Source: Clostridia bacterium
GTDB lineage: Bacteria; Bacillota; Clostridia; Christensenellales; Aristaeellaceae
Reading direction: 5' to 3'
NCBI GenBank assembly: GCA_009776385.1
Contig: WRFT01000098.1
Coordinates: forward strand, 1 to 7,064
Length of the DNA stretch: 7,064 bases
This document shows, piece after piece, positions 1-6,172 of this stretch; the stretch's first letter is position 1; each line of letters starts with the position of its first letter. Under the pieces are notes generated by a model. That model had not been told where the DNA came from, did not search any database, and saw only the letters and a program-made list of their open reading frames with translations. The position numbers were made by a program, and so were the translations under genes.

Positions 1-2
1 CG

Positions 3-1070
3 TTTAGAAAATTCTATGCCAATCTTGGCGTGTCAATGAAACGCGCGATCTTTTCCTTTATTTTACTTGTTGCCCTTTTTGTACTCTTCTCGCTGCTGCA
101 GCCCAAGCTGTTTTTAGCGCCGAAGAATTTGCAAAACCTGCTTCAGCAAATCGTCACGTATACCATCATCGGATGCGGGCTCACCTTCTGTTTAATATGC
201 GGCGGCAACGATTTGTCCGCCGGGGCTTCCATGGCGCTATCCGGCATCATTATCACCACGCTGCTCATCAACGGAATACCCATCTGGCTGTGCATCGTCA
301 TTTGTCTGTCACTGGGCATTCTAACCGGCATCATGAACGGCTTCTTCATCGAAATTTTAGGTGTTGTGCCTTTTATAGCGACATTGGGCACGCAATGGGT
401 TTACCGCGGGCTTGCCAACGCGTTTGTGAACGGCTCTCCGCTATACACCACCTCCATTCCCGATCAACAGGTGCAGGACGCGTTTTATCAGCTGGGCGGC
501 GGCCGTTTTGGCGAGGCGGGTTTGCCGTACAGCGTCATCATCGTGCTTATCTACGCGATTATCCTGGGCATCATATTGGCAAAGACCCGTATCGGCCGCC
601 AAATATACGCCTGCGGTTCCAATTTAGAGGCGGCTAAACTTTCGGGTATCAACGCGGTGGGCACCCGCATGTTTGCCTACTGCATGAGCGGTTTTTCCGC
701 CGCCATCTGCGGTATATTGGTTACGTCCCGCCTCAAGTCCGCCCAGCCGATGGCGGGCGTCGGCTACGAAATGGAGGCCATCGCGGCGGCGGTGCTGGGC
801 GGCATTTCCATAGCGGGCGGCGAGGGAACCATTGTTAACACGGTCATCGGCGCGCTGATGATGGGCGTTATACGCAACGGGCTTAATTTAAATAAAGTTA
901 ACTCCTACTGGCAGCAGGTCGTAGTCGGGTTCATTTTAATCATTGCCATATCGGTAGAGGTAGCCCGCCACCGCCGCAGCGTGACCGGCGCGCGCCCCTT
1001 TTACAAACGCTTGATTAGCCGGTTGTGGGAAATCGGCGTCAAAATAAAAAGCAGGAGGAACCAAAAATGA
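3..1070 (+). CDS. RbsC-like sugar ABC transporter permease (5' end outside window)
   Basis: This is an inner-membrane permease of the BPD_transp_2 family (ribose/galactose/autoinducer importers), which forms the channel that takes substrate from the binding protein encoded next. It is strongly hydrophobic, with about 8-10 predicted membrane spans. Family hallmarks are visible: GGNDLSAG after the second span, PFIATLGT, the cytoplasmic loop GRQIYACGSN...AAKLSGI, then AVLGGISIAGGEGT and NGLNLNKVNSYWQQ near the C-terminus. The tail is short and basic. The frame is open to the left edge (FRKFYANLG precedes the GTG at 30). Neither the GTG at 30 nor the ATG at 36 has a Shine-Dalgarno, so the real start probably lies upstream of the window and the entry is partial. 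The stop overlaps the next start as ATGA (1067-1070). Substrate cannot be told from sequence; CUT2-type sugar transport is the family expectation. Confidence 0.93.
   Translation, partial: FRKFYANLGVSMKRAIFSFILLVALFVLFSLLQPKLFLAPKNLQNLLQQIVTYTIIGCGLTFCLICGGNDLSAGASMALSGIIITTLLINGIPIWLCIVICLSLGILTGIMNGFFIEILGVVPFIATLGTQWVYRGLANAFVNGSPLYTTSIPDQQVQDAFYQLGGGRFGEAGLPYSVIIVLIYAIILGIILAKTRIGRQIYACGSNLEAAKLSGINAVGTRMFAYCMSGFSAAICGILVTSRLKSAQPMAGVGYEMEAIAAAVLGGISIAGGEGTIVNTVIGALMMGVIRNGLNLNKVNSYWQQVVVGFILIIAISVEVARHRRSVTGARPFYKRLISRLWEIGVKIKSRRNQK
1053..1058 (+). promoter_or_regulatory. Ribosome binding site deciding the binding-protein start
   Basis: AGGAGG ends 8 nt before the ATG at 1067. It lies inside the last codons of the permease, so the receptor can be initiated independently as well as by coupling. 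This fits the usual need for more receptor than permease. Confidence 0.85.
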
Positions 1071-2044
1071 AAAAGGTACTTACGCTAACCCTTTGCCTGG
1101 CGCTTGCGTTCGGTTTGATTTCCGCCGCAACAGCCGAAGCCCCGAAGACCATTTATGTTATCGTAAAGGTTCTGGGCAACCAGTATTGGTCTGTTGTTGA
1201 AGCGGGCGCCAACAAAGCCGCCGTAGATTTCGGCTGCGAAGTCGTGGTCGTCGGCACTTCCGCCGAGTCCGATATTGAAGGGCAAATCACCTTGCTGCAA
1301 AACGCCGTCGGCGCCGACGCGGACGGCATCGTCATCGCGCCGCTCGACCGTTTAGCCATGCAGGGACCCATTGCCGATGAATACGCGACCGGTATCCCCA
1401 TGGTTCTCATCGACTCGAAGGTAGACGGCGAGGATTATGACTGCGCCCTGCTGACGGATAACATCGAAGCGGGCAGAATGTCCGCCAGAGAGCTGATGGC
1501 CAAGCTGCGGGCACGCGGCATCGACGAGGAGACCGAGTACTCCATCGCCATTCAAGCCGGTTCCACCGGTTCACAGGCCATCAATGACCGGCTGGTAGGG
1601 TTCCGTGAGGTATGGGACGCGGAAGGCCCCGCCGCCTGGACGGTTTTATGGGACGATATTAAAATTAACGACGGCGACATCAGCCGCGCGGTTGGGTTCT
1701 GCCAGGATTTCCTGACGACCTATCCGGACTTGATTGCGGTATTCGGCCCCAACAACGGCTCCACTGTCGGCTTTGTCACAGGGCTGACCGAAGCGGACCG
1801 AACGGACATCACCATGGTAGGCTTCGACTTTTCTCAGGACATGGAAGGCATGATCCGCTCCGGCAAATTTGATGTATCCACCATCCTGCAGCGCCAGTAC
1901 AACATGGGTTATGACGGCGTACGCATTGCCCTGGAGCTTGCCAACGGCGGAGCGGTAGAAGTTAAAGAAATCGACACCGGTGTTTTAATTGTCACGCCGG
2001 AAAACGTTGATTCCGAGTTGGTGCAGTCCATCGTCAACCCGTAA
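1067..2044 (+). CDS. Sugar-type ABC transporter substrate-binding protein (RbsB-like)
   Basis: This 325-residue secreted receptor of the Peripla_BP_4 type would capture a sugar or related ligand outside the membrane and deliver it to the upstream permease. The start at 1067 is chosen because AGGAGG (1053-1058) lies 8 nt upstream and the protein then opens with a classical signal peptide: MKK, a hydrophobic core, and A-x-A cleavage options near residues 21-25. An in-frame start at 1025 would bury this signal behind 14 polar residues. There is no lipobox cysteine at the cleavage site (Cys10 lies inside the core), which is unusual for a Gram-positive binding protein. Family motifs are IYVIVKVLGNQYW (first strand), ADGIVIAPLD, GSTGSQAINDRLVGF, FGPNNGSTVGF and MVGFDFSQDMEGMI. 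Length is normal for the family. It is coupled to the permease by a 4-nt overlap and followed by a terminator. Ligand identity is not determinable here. Confidence 0.93.
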   Translation: MKKVLTLTLCLALAFGLISAATAEAPKTIYVIVKVLGNQYWSVVEAGANKAAVDFGCEVVVVGTSAESDIEGQITLLQNAVGADADGIVIAPLDRLAMQGPIADEYATGIPMVLIDSKVDGEDYDCALLTDNIEAGRMSARELMAKLRARGIDEETEYSIAIQAGSTGSQAINDRLVGFREVWDAEGPAAWTVLWDDIKINDGDISRAVGFCQDFLTTYPDLIAVFGPNNGSTVGFVTGLTEADRTDITMVGFDFSQDMEGMIRSGKFDVSTILQRQYNMGYDGVRIALELANGGAVEVKEIDTGVLIVTPENVDSELVQSIVNP

Positions 2045-2067
2045 ATAACGCTCACCTAAGCAAAAGG

Positions 2068-2100
2068 AGCCCGTTTCCGGCAGGAAGCGGGCTATTTTAA
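2068..2100 (+). terminator. Intrinsic terminator of the ABC transporter operon
   Basis: An 11-bp stem (2068-2078 with 2083-2093, one G-U pair) closes a GGCA tetraloop and is followed by ATTTTAA. It lies 23 nt after the binding-protein stop and separates the transporter from the sigma-factor modules. The U tract is short, so termination may be partial. Confidence 0.85.
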
Positions 2101-2121
2101 TGAGAATATTTTTAGTTCATA

Positions 2122-2149
2122 CGAATTTTATCACACGCTTCTCGTCTAA
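2122..2149 (+). promoter_or_regulatory. Predicted ECF-sigma promoter of module 1
   Basis: CGTCTA at 2143-2148 matches the -10 element of Bacillus-type ECF promoters (CGTC core). A weak -35 candidate, CGAATT, lies at 2122-2127 with a 15-nt spacer; the consensus is TGAAAC, and only the GAA is kept. Transcription would start near 2154-2157, leaving a leader of about 15 nt before the ATG at 2170. The 13-mer CGTCTAATGGGTG recurs exactly before the second sigma gene. Autoregulation by the encoded sigma factor is the usual arrangement and is inferred here. Confidence 0.65.
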
Positions 2150-2156
2150 TGGGTGA

Positions 2157-2165
2157 AGGGGGTGA
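2157..2165 (+). promoter_or_regulatory. Ribosome binding site deciding the first sigma start
   Basis: AGGGGGTGA differs from the ideal AGGAGGTGA by one base and lies 4 nt before the ATG at 2170 (7 nt from its G-rich core). The ATG at 2149 has no such site and overlaps the -10 region. Confidence 0.8.
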
Positions 2166-2169
2166 GCGG

Positions 2170-2688
2170 ATGGGGGTTGTCAAGAGCTCTGACAGCATAC
2201 CGGAACAGGAGTTTATCCGTTTAGTGCAGCAATACCAAACCGCGCTGCTCCGTATGTGCTATGTATACCTGCATGATACGGCGCTGGCGGAGGACGCGGT
2301 GCAGGAAACATTCCTTAAGGTATACAAGGCGGCGGCGATGTTTCGCAAGGATTGCAGCGAAAAAACCTGGCTGATGCAAATTGCGGTCAATACATGCAGG
2401 GACATGCGGCGCACGGCCTGGTTCCGCCATGTGGACAGGCGCGTGATGCCGGAGTTGCTGCGCGAATCATCTTTGCAGGTTGAGGAAGACAATTTGGATT
2501 TAACGCTGGCCATTGCGAATTTGCCTTATAAACTGAAGGAAGTGATTATGCTGCGTTACTATCAGGCTATGCCGGTGACCGACATCGCGGCCGCTTTGGG
2601 CCTGTCGCCCTCGTCGGTGTCCGGCCGGTTGAGCCGCGCAAAGGATAAACTGCGCACAGTGCTGGAAAGGGGGTATTTTAATGAATGA
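2170..2688 (+). CDS. ECF-family RNA polymerase sigma factor, module 1
   Basis: This 172-residue group-4 sigma factor would direct RNA polymerase to ECF-type promoters. Region 2 spans about residues 17-85, with the core-binding/-10 signature AEDAVQETFLKVY (40-52) and KTWLMQIAVNTCRD (65-78). Region 4 spans about 113-165, with LPYKLKEVIMLRYY (118-131), MPVTDIAAALGLS and the recognition helix VSGRLSRAKDKLR (150-162). The linker is short and there is no regulatory domain of its own. The start at 2170 is preferred over the in-frame ATG at 2149: AGGGGGTGA (2157-2165) lies just upstream, and the predicted promoter puts the transcript start after 2149. The last 8 nt overlap the membrane-protein gene, the standard layout of a sigma/anti-sigma pair. 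Target genes are unknown apart from probable autoregulation. Confidence 0.94.
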   Translation: MGVVKSSDSIPEQEFIRLVQQYQTALLRMCYVYLHDTALAEDAVQETFLKVYKAAAMFRKDCSEKTWLMQIAVNTCRDMRRTAWFRHVDRRVMPELLRESSLQVEEDNLDLTLAIANLPYKLKEVIMLRYYQAMPVTDIAAALGLSPSSVSGRLSRAKDKLRTVLERGYFNE

Positions 2689-4000
2689 ACGCAAGTTGAG
2701 CCAGGCTATTCAACACGCGGTTGACACAAGCCTATCCGGGTTACAGGGTGACCCCCGGCTCGCACGGCGCGTCATGGCAAACGCGAAAGGGGAAATAAAG
2801 GTGAAAAAAAAGCTGTCTTTCGGGTTGGTGCTGATTATCGCGCTGGTTTTAGCGATGGCGACCGCGTTGGCTGTCGCGTTATTAACGCCCCGTGATATCG
2901 TTCAAGAACATGCCATCCCCATAGCCAACCAAAGCGAAGGGGATGCCTACAGCGCCGAGGAAACGAGCCTTTTGCTGACGTTGGCAACGGAAAACGGTAT
3001 TACGTTCTCCGAAAACGGAATGCGAAACATCAACAGCCTTTTAAGCCGGGGCGAAGGCTACTATAAACAAGAACTGTTGATGGAACTGGCAAAGGCGGAG
3101 TTCGGCGAGGACCCGGTTTTATGGACATTGGAGGAAAAGAAGTGGTTTGACGATGCGTGCGTTGCCACCGGGATATTTTTACAACCGCAGTTGGGGCTGC
3201 CGGGCGAAGGGGACATCAGCCAGCAGCGAGCCATACAAATCGCGCAGGATTATATCCATGCCGCATATGACCCTGCCATCAACCTGAATGACCCGGCGGT
3301 ATACAAGACGGGCGACTATTTTATCAACGGCAATGAGGACGGCGCGTATCCGGGCTACTACTGGAGGGTATTCTATGAGCCGCTCACCCTTGAGGCAACA
3401 GGCTATTCTATCTTCATCGGCAGCCAAGGCGAGGTTTGGCTGGCGGAAATATCGCCCGGTGTGGGGGAAGACGTGCTATATGCCTTTCAAATTGTAGGCC
3501 GCTTCCAAAGCCTGTACGGATACAAGTTCAGCCTGTGGAGCCAGGCGGAACTGCGGGCTTTACAGCAAGCCGTAACGACGGTAAAACCCACGTACGACGG
3601 CAATGACAAAGGTGTTTTGGGGGTCATGCAAATGGCGTACCCGGACATTTCTGCCAATGCCATGCCCCCGTTGGAAGCGGTAGCGCTTGCCCAAAAAGCG
3701 GTTCCGGATGCCGAGCCTTATGATGATTATATATGGAACAATGACGGCGTCGTCTACCTGGGCGATGAGCCGAACCCCGTATGGAAGGTGCATTTATCTT
3801 CATTTGATCAAGACGGCAGCCGTTACAATCCGTATCTTGTGGAGGTAGACAGCATCACCGGCGACATTAAAAGCATTCGGCGACGCTATTACGGCGAGGA
3901 TTACCAATCGGATGAAGGATGGGCTTCCCCTATCGTGCTGCAACGCATCATCGATGCAGTGAACGAAACATGGGTGGATACCAGCGAGAGCTTTGGTTGA
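2681..4000 (+). CDS. Membrane anti-sigma/sensor candidate with PepSY-like ectodomain, module 1
   Basis: This 439-residue single-pass membrane protein has a basic cytoplasmic tail (1-45), a hydrophobic span at about 46-68, and an extracytoplasmic region of about 370 residues. Its role is inferred from position: it overlaps the ECF sigma stop by 8 nt with AAAGGGGG 7 nt upstream, as anti-sigma genes do. The tail carries LQGDPRLARRVMANAKGE and no zinc-binding HxxxCxxC. The ectodomain holds two related units, each an acidic/aromatic helix followed by a PepSY-like fold. Unit A has LWTLEEKKWF (147-156), GLPGEGDISQQRAIQIA (172-188) and YWRVFYEP. Unit B has FSLWSQAELRAL (283-294), PLEAVALAQKA, VWKVHL and the strand-turn VEVDSITGDI. 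The corresponding elements recur in the second module's protein. A codon-41 internal start could give a shorter form. A secreted or cell-wall sensor without anti-sigma activity is the main alternative. Confidence 0.8.
   Translation: MNERKLSQAIQHAVDTSLSGLQGDPRLARRVMANAKGEIKVKKKLSFGLVLIIALVLAMATALAVALLTPRDIVQEHAIPIANQSEGDAYSAEETSLLLTLATENGITFSENGMRNINSLLSRGEGYYKQELLMELAKAEFGEDPVLWTLEEKKWFDDACVATGIFLQPQLGLPGEGDISQQRAIQIAQDYIHAAYDPAINLNDPAVYKTGDYFINGNEDGAYPGYYWRVFYEPLTLEATGYSIFIGSQGEVWLAEISPGVGEDVLYAFQIVGRFQSLYGYKFSLWSQAELRALQQAVTTVKPTYDGNDKGVLGVMQMAYPDISANAMPPLEAVALAQKAVPDAEPYDDYIWNNDGVVYLGDEPNPVWKVHLSSFDQDGSRYNPYLVEVDSITGDIKSIRRRYYGEDYQSDEGWASPIVLQRIIDAVNETWVDTSESFG
2786..2803 (+). promoter_or_regulatory. 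Possible internal translation start in membrane protein 1
   Basis: AAAGGGGA (2786-2793) lies 7 nt before an in-frame GTG (2801, codon 41) that opens VKKKLSFGLV and the hydrophobic span. The product would look like a secreted or membrane protein with an ordinary signal sequence and no cytoplasmic tail. The Shine-Dalgarno uses one G-U pair, so it is weaker than the matching site at 4752-4769. Confidence 0.4.
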
Positions 4001-4021
4001 AGTTAAAACCTATTAAAACTG

Positions 4022-4060
4022 CCCGGTACGGCTGTCGCCGTGCCGGGTGTTTTTTTGTTT
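4022..4060 (+). terminator. Intrinsic terminator of module 1
   Basis: An 11-bp stem (4022-4032 with 4037-4047, one G-U pair) closes a TGTC tetraloop and is followed by a T-rich tract with seven Ts (4050-4056) and further TTTT. It is a strong rho-independent terminator 21 nt after the stop. Confidence 0.93.
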
Positions 4061-4123
4061 TGCGGGTATGATATGGCGGCATATGGAAGTATATAGTGAG
4101 CTGAATCGTTTTTATTTTATCAG

Positions 4124-4151
4124 TGACCAACACGTTAGGTTGCGCGTCTAA
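4124..4151 (+). promoter_or_regulatory. Predicted ECF-sigma promoter of module 2
   Basis: The -10 element CGTCTA is at 4145-4150, with a weak -35 candidate TGACCA at 4124-4129 and a 15-nt spacer. The CGTCTAATGGGTG string is identical to that before module 1. The transcript would begin near 4156-4159, inside or at the edge of a perfect palindrome, and downstream of the ATG at 4151, which therefore cannot be the sigma start on this transcript. Confidence 0.65.
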
Positions 4152-4155
4152 TGGG

Positions 4156-4171
4156 TGTAATGCGCATTACA
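4156..4171 (+). promoter_or_regulatory. 16-bp perfect palindrome at the module 2 transcription start (operator candidate)
   Basis: TGTAATGCGCATTACA is its own reverse complement over all 16 bp. It lies between the -10 element and the Shine-Dalgarno, where a bound dimeric repressor would block initiation. As RNA it could also fold into a small 5'-leader hairpin. No matching site precedes module 1. Confidence 0.45.
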
Positions 4172-4178
4172 GCACGTC

Positions 4179-4185
4179 AGGAGGG
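4179..4185 (+). promoter_or_regulatory. Ribosome binding site deciding the TTG start of sigma 2
   Basis: AGGAGGG ends 7 nt before an in-frame TTG (4193). The upstream in-frame ATG at 4151 has no such site and lies within the promoter. Confidence 0.85.
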
Positions 4186-4192
4186 ACGGAAG

Positions 4193-4690
4193 TTGATTAC
4201 CAAAGAGGTGTTCGGCCAAAAAGCCATTGCGTCCGCGCAAGCACAGTACCGCATTGCCTGGGCTATCCTCGGTAACAAGGCGGATTGCCAGGACGCCATG
4301 CAGGAAGCCCTGCTGAAAGCGTGGGCAGCTCGGCACAAACTGCGTGATGAACGGTATTTTAACACATGGCTTATACGCATTCTCATCAACGAATGTAAAA
4401 CCATCCGGCGTAAACAAGCCAAGCATGTGCTGATGCCGGAAGCGCAGCAAGCCGTAGAAACCCGCCAACCGGACACAGAATTGCGGTATGCCATCGACAC
4501 CCTGCCGGAAAAGCTGCGGCTGCCCCTGGTGATGCACTATTTTGAGGGGTATCCGGTAAAGGACATTGCCAAAGCGCTCGCCTCTCCTACAGGAACTGTT
4601 AAAAACAGGCTGCTGGAAGCCCGCAAACGGCTTCGCGCTGAACTGGAATACGATAAGGAGGTATGGCCCCATGAGGCAAAATTCGATTGA
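4193..4690 (+). CDS. ECF-family RNA polymerase sigma factor, module 2
   Basis: This 165-residue ECF sigma factor is divergent from the first one. Region 2 covers about residues 15-75 and includes YRIAWAILGNKADCQDAMQE (19-38), ALLKAW and YFNTWLIRILINEC (55-68). Region 4 covers about 97-151, with LPEKLRLPLVMHYF (104-117), GYPVKDIAKAL and TGTVKNRLLEARKRLR (133-148). A TTG start at 4193 is chosen because of the AGGAGGG 7 nt upstream and because the promoter -10 abuts the ATG at 4151. This gives MITKEVFGQ, a normal ECF N-terminus. The gene overlaps the following membrane-protein gene by 20 nt, which indicates translational coupling. It belongs to the same general class as the Bacillus SigV/SigW/SigM-type factors; its regulon is unknown beyond likely self-activation. 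Confidence 0.94.
   Translation: MITKEVFGQKAIASAQAQYRIAWAILGNKADCQDAMQEALLKAWAARHKLRDERYFNTWLIRILINECKTIRRKQAKHVLMPEAQQAVETRQPDTELRYAIDTLPEKLRLPLVMHYFEGYPVKDIAKALASPTGTVKNRLLEARKRLRAELEYDKEVWPHEAKFD
4655..4662 (+). promoter_or_regulatory. Ribosome binding site deciding the second membrane-protein start
   Basis: AAGGAGGT lies 8 nt before the ATG at 4671. The frame is open further upstream to 4566, but that stretch is sigma-factor coding sequence read out of frame, so 4671 is the start. Confidence 0.88.
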
Positions 4691-6074
4691 AAATTACGCG
4701 GTTCTCCCCAAAGATGTTCATCAAGCCTATGTGGAGGCTGTGCACCAACTGAAGGAGGAACCTGTCTTGAAACAAAAAATATCGATTGTTTTAGTATTTG
4801 CCATCATCGCGGTTCTATTGGCCGGTATCGCTTATGCGGCTATCTCTCTGCGCGGCATGGGACGGCAGGTGGTTGAAACAGAGCAAACGGAAGGGTACTA
4901 TGGTCAGTGGTCTATTGCCAGTAAAACAACGCTGGTCTGCTCGCTGGCAGACTTAGGATATATTGAGGAAACCACGCACGTGAAGCAGTTGATAGCCGGT
5001 ACCCTGCCGGAGGCTGAGGCGCACCGAGCCGCCGACGACGCGCTTATCGCGTTCACCGGGCTGGAGGTTTCGGAAATCAGTTTCATGGAAATCATGGATG
5101 CGGCCTGGGGCCCGTTTACGCAATGGAGCAAGGAGGAACAAGCCTGGTACTCGGAATTGATGGTAGATATGGGCCTGCAAGGCGAAGATCACACCCTGTA
5201 TATGCGGCCGGAAGGCCCTGTGGATGAAGCGCAAGCCATCGCCATCGCCCTGCGAGAAATCGCCAAAGGTTACGAGGTAGAGGAAAACGCATTAAGCAGC
5301 TTTATCATTACCACTTCGTTTCAGGTGCCGGAATTCGCGGCGCCGGGCGATAAACAGGCATACTGGTATGTGGAATTGTCAGCGCCGGATACCATGCCCA
5401 ATCAAGAACGGCTGTTTGGTATGTTCTGGGTATTTATTCATCCGGAAACCGGGGAACTGTTACAGTCTATGGAAAGCCTGCTGGCGGAAAGGGCGGAATG
5501 GGCTAACGAAGAAACGCGGCGCAACGCCTATTGGTCCCACCCGGTGTATGTGGCGGATATCAAACTGGCTACGCAGGCAAATGATGTGTTTTGGAACCGC
5601 ACCTTGGAACAGAAGGCCGAGTACTCCCAAAAGGTGAAGCCCTGGATTCAAGCCATACTGGACAGCGGAGACTTAAGCGCCCTTACCTATGACGGACAGG
5701 TAGATAATGATTTGCTGGCGGCTGCGACGTATACATACGGGCTGCCGGGAGAACAGGATATACCGCAAAAACAGGCGCTGGATCTTGCGTTTAAGGCGAT
5801 ACGCGGCGCATACGGACTTGATGATAAAACGCTTTCACAATACGGTTGGATTTGCACATCCTTTGACATAACCTATCCGGATAAACCCTTGTGGAGATTC
5901 CTCATACAGCCCGGTCCCGGGATGCTTTGCGGGGTGGATATGGACGAGAAGCAATATGGCCTGCGTTACAAGGTGGAACTGGACGCGCGCACGGGAGATA
6001 TTATACAACAAGAAGCGTTTGAATTTACGACATTGGATCATACCGATTTGGATTATCTGCTGAAATGGTTTTAG
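4671..6074 (+). CDS. Membrane anti-sigma/sensor candidate with PepSY-like ectodomain, module 2
   Basis: This 467-residue protein overlaps the ECF sigma gene by 20 nt. It has a very short cytoplasmic tail (1-36; LPKDVHQAYVEAVHQL), a hydrophobic span at about 37-58 ending AYAA, and an extracytoplasmic region of about 400 residues. The ectodomain again contains two units. Unit A has WSKEEQAWY (152-160), DEAQAIAIALREI (185-197), AYWYVEL (230-236) and a strand-turn FIHPETGELL. Unit B has WNRTLEQKAEYS (308-319), YGLPGEQDIPQKQALDLA (356-373), LWRFLI and VELDARTGDI (435-444). The GLPGExDIxQ box is shared with the module 1 protein, so the two are distant paralogues. No ZAS or RskA-type motif is visible. 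The anti-sigma role is inferred from gene order, topology and the paralogue. An internal TTG at codon 33 has an excellent Shine-Dalgarno. Confidence 0.8.
   Translation: MRQNSIENYAVLPKDVHQAYVEAVHQLKEEPVLKQKISIVLVFAIIAVLLAGIAYAAISLRGMGRQVVETEQTEGYYGQWSIASKTTLVCSLADLGYIEETTHVKQLIAGTLPEAEAHRAADDALIAFTGLEVSEISFMEIMDAAWGPFTQWSKEEQAWYSELMVDMGLQGEDHTLYMRPEGPVDEAQAIAIALREIAKGYEVEENALSSFIITTSFQVPEFAAPGDKQAYWYVELSAPDTMPNQERLFGMFWVFIHPETGELLQSMESLLAERAEWANEETRRNAYWSHPVYVADIKLATQANDVFWNRTLEQKAEYSQKVKPWIQAILDSGDLSALTYDGQVDNDLLAAATYTYGLPGEQDIPQKQALDLAFKAIRGAYGLDDKTLSQYGWICTSFDITYPDKPLWRFLIQPGPGMLCGVDMDEKQYGLRYKVELDARTGDIIQQEAFEFTTLDHTDLDYLLKWF
4752..4769 (+). promoter_or_regulatory. Strong internal Shine-Dalgarno and TTG in membrane protein 2
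   Basis: AAGGAGGA (4752-4759) is a near-perfect Shine-Dalgarno placed 7 nt before an in-frame TTG (4767, codon 33). The resulting form would begin MKQKISIVLV and carry a signal-sequence-like hydrophobic run ending AYA, lacking the cytoplasmic tail. It falls at the same structural point as the site at 2786-2803 in the paralogue. Confidence 0.5.
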
Positions 6075-6087
6075 TGGCCGAAGCGTC

Positions 6088-6126
6088 AAAACAAGGGACG
6101 CGCCGAGGCGCGTCCCTTGTTTTTAT
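6088..6126 (+). terminator. Intrinsic terminator of module 2
   Basis: A GC-rich stem of 13-14 bp without mismatches (6091-6104 with 6107-6120, realistically a CGAG tetraloop) is flanked by AAAA on the left and TTTTT on the right. The symmetry means it could also stop transcription from the opposite strand. Confidence 0.95.
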
Positions 6127-6129
6127 ACC

Positions 6130-6165
6130 GGATTGCCGCGCCGCCGCAAGCGGATCGCGATGACG
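6130..6165 (+). repeat. 36-nt palindromic repeat, solitary left-type copy
   Basis: It begins GGATTGCCGCGCCGCC and ends GCGATGACG. It has the same length and the same ends as the copy at 6832-6867, with a diverged centre. It sits 5 nt after the module 2 terminator. Confidence 0.75.
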
Positions 6166-6172
6166 GGGGAGG

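Noticed and set aside
173..637. 154-codon open frame overlapping the permease on the + strand
   Set aside because: The product is histidine- and arginine-rich, typical of an out-of-frame reading of a GC-rich membrane-protein gene. The permease frame has all family motifs.
4056..4082. Housekeeping promoter (TTGTTT ... TATGAT) upstream of module 2
   Set aside because: The two hexamer-like sequences are too closely spaced for a sigma-A promoter and overlap the terminator tail; the ECF-type promoter nearer the gene explains the start better.
4566..4670. N-terminal extension of the second membrane protein
   Set aside because: It is sigma-factor coding sequence read in another frame; AAGGAGGT at 4655 points to the ATG at 4671.
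4148..4672. 174-codon open frame antisense to the second sigma factor
   Set aside because: The sense strand encodes a complete ECF sigma factor with a ribosome binding site and promoter; the antisense product has no recognisable features and spans nearly the same interval.
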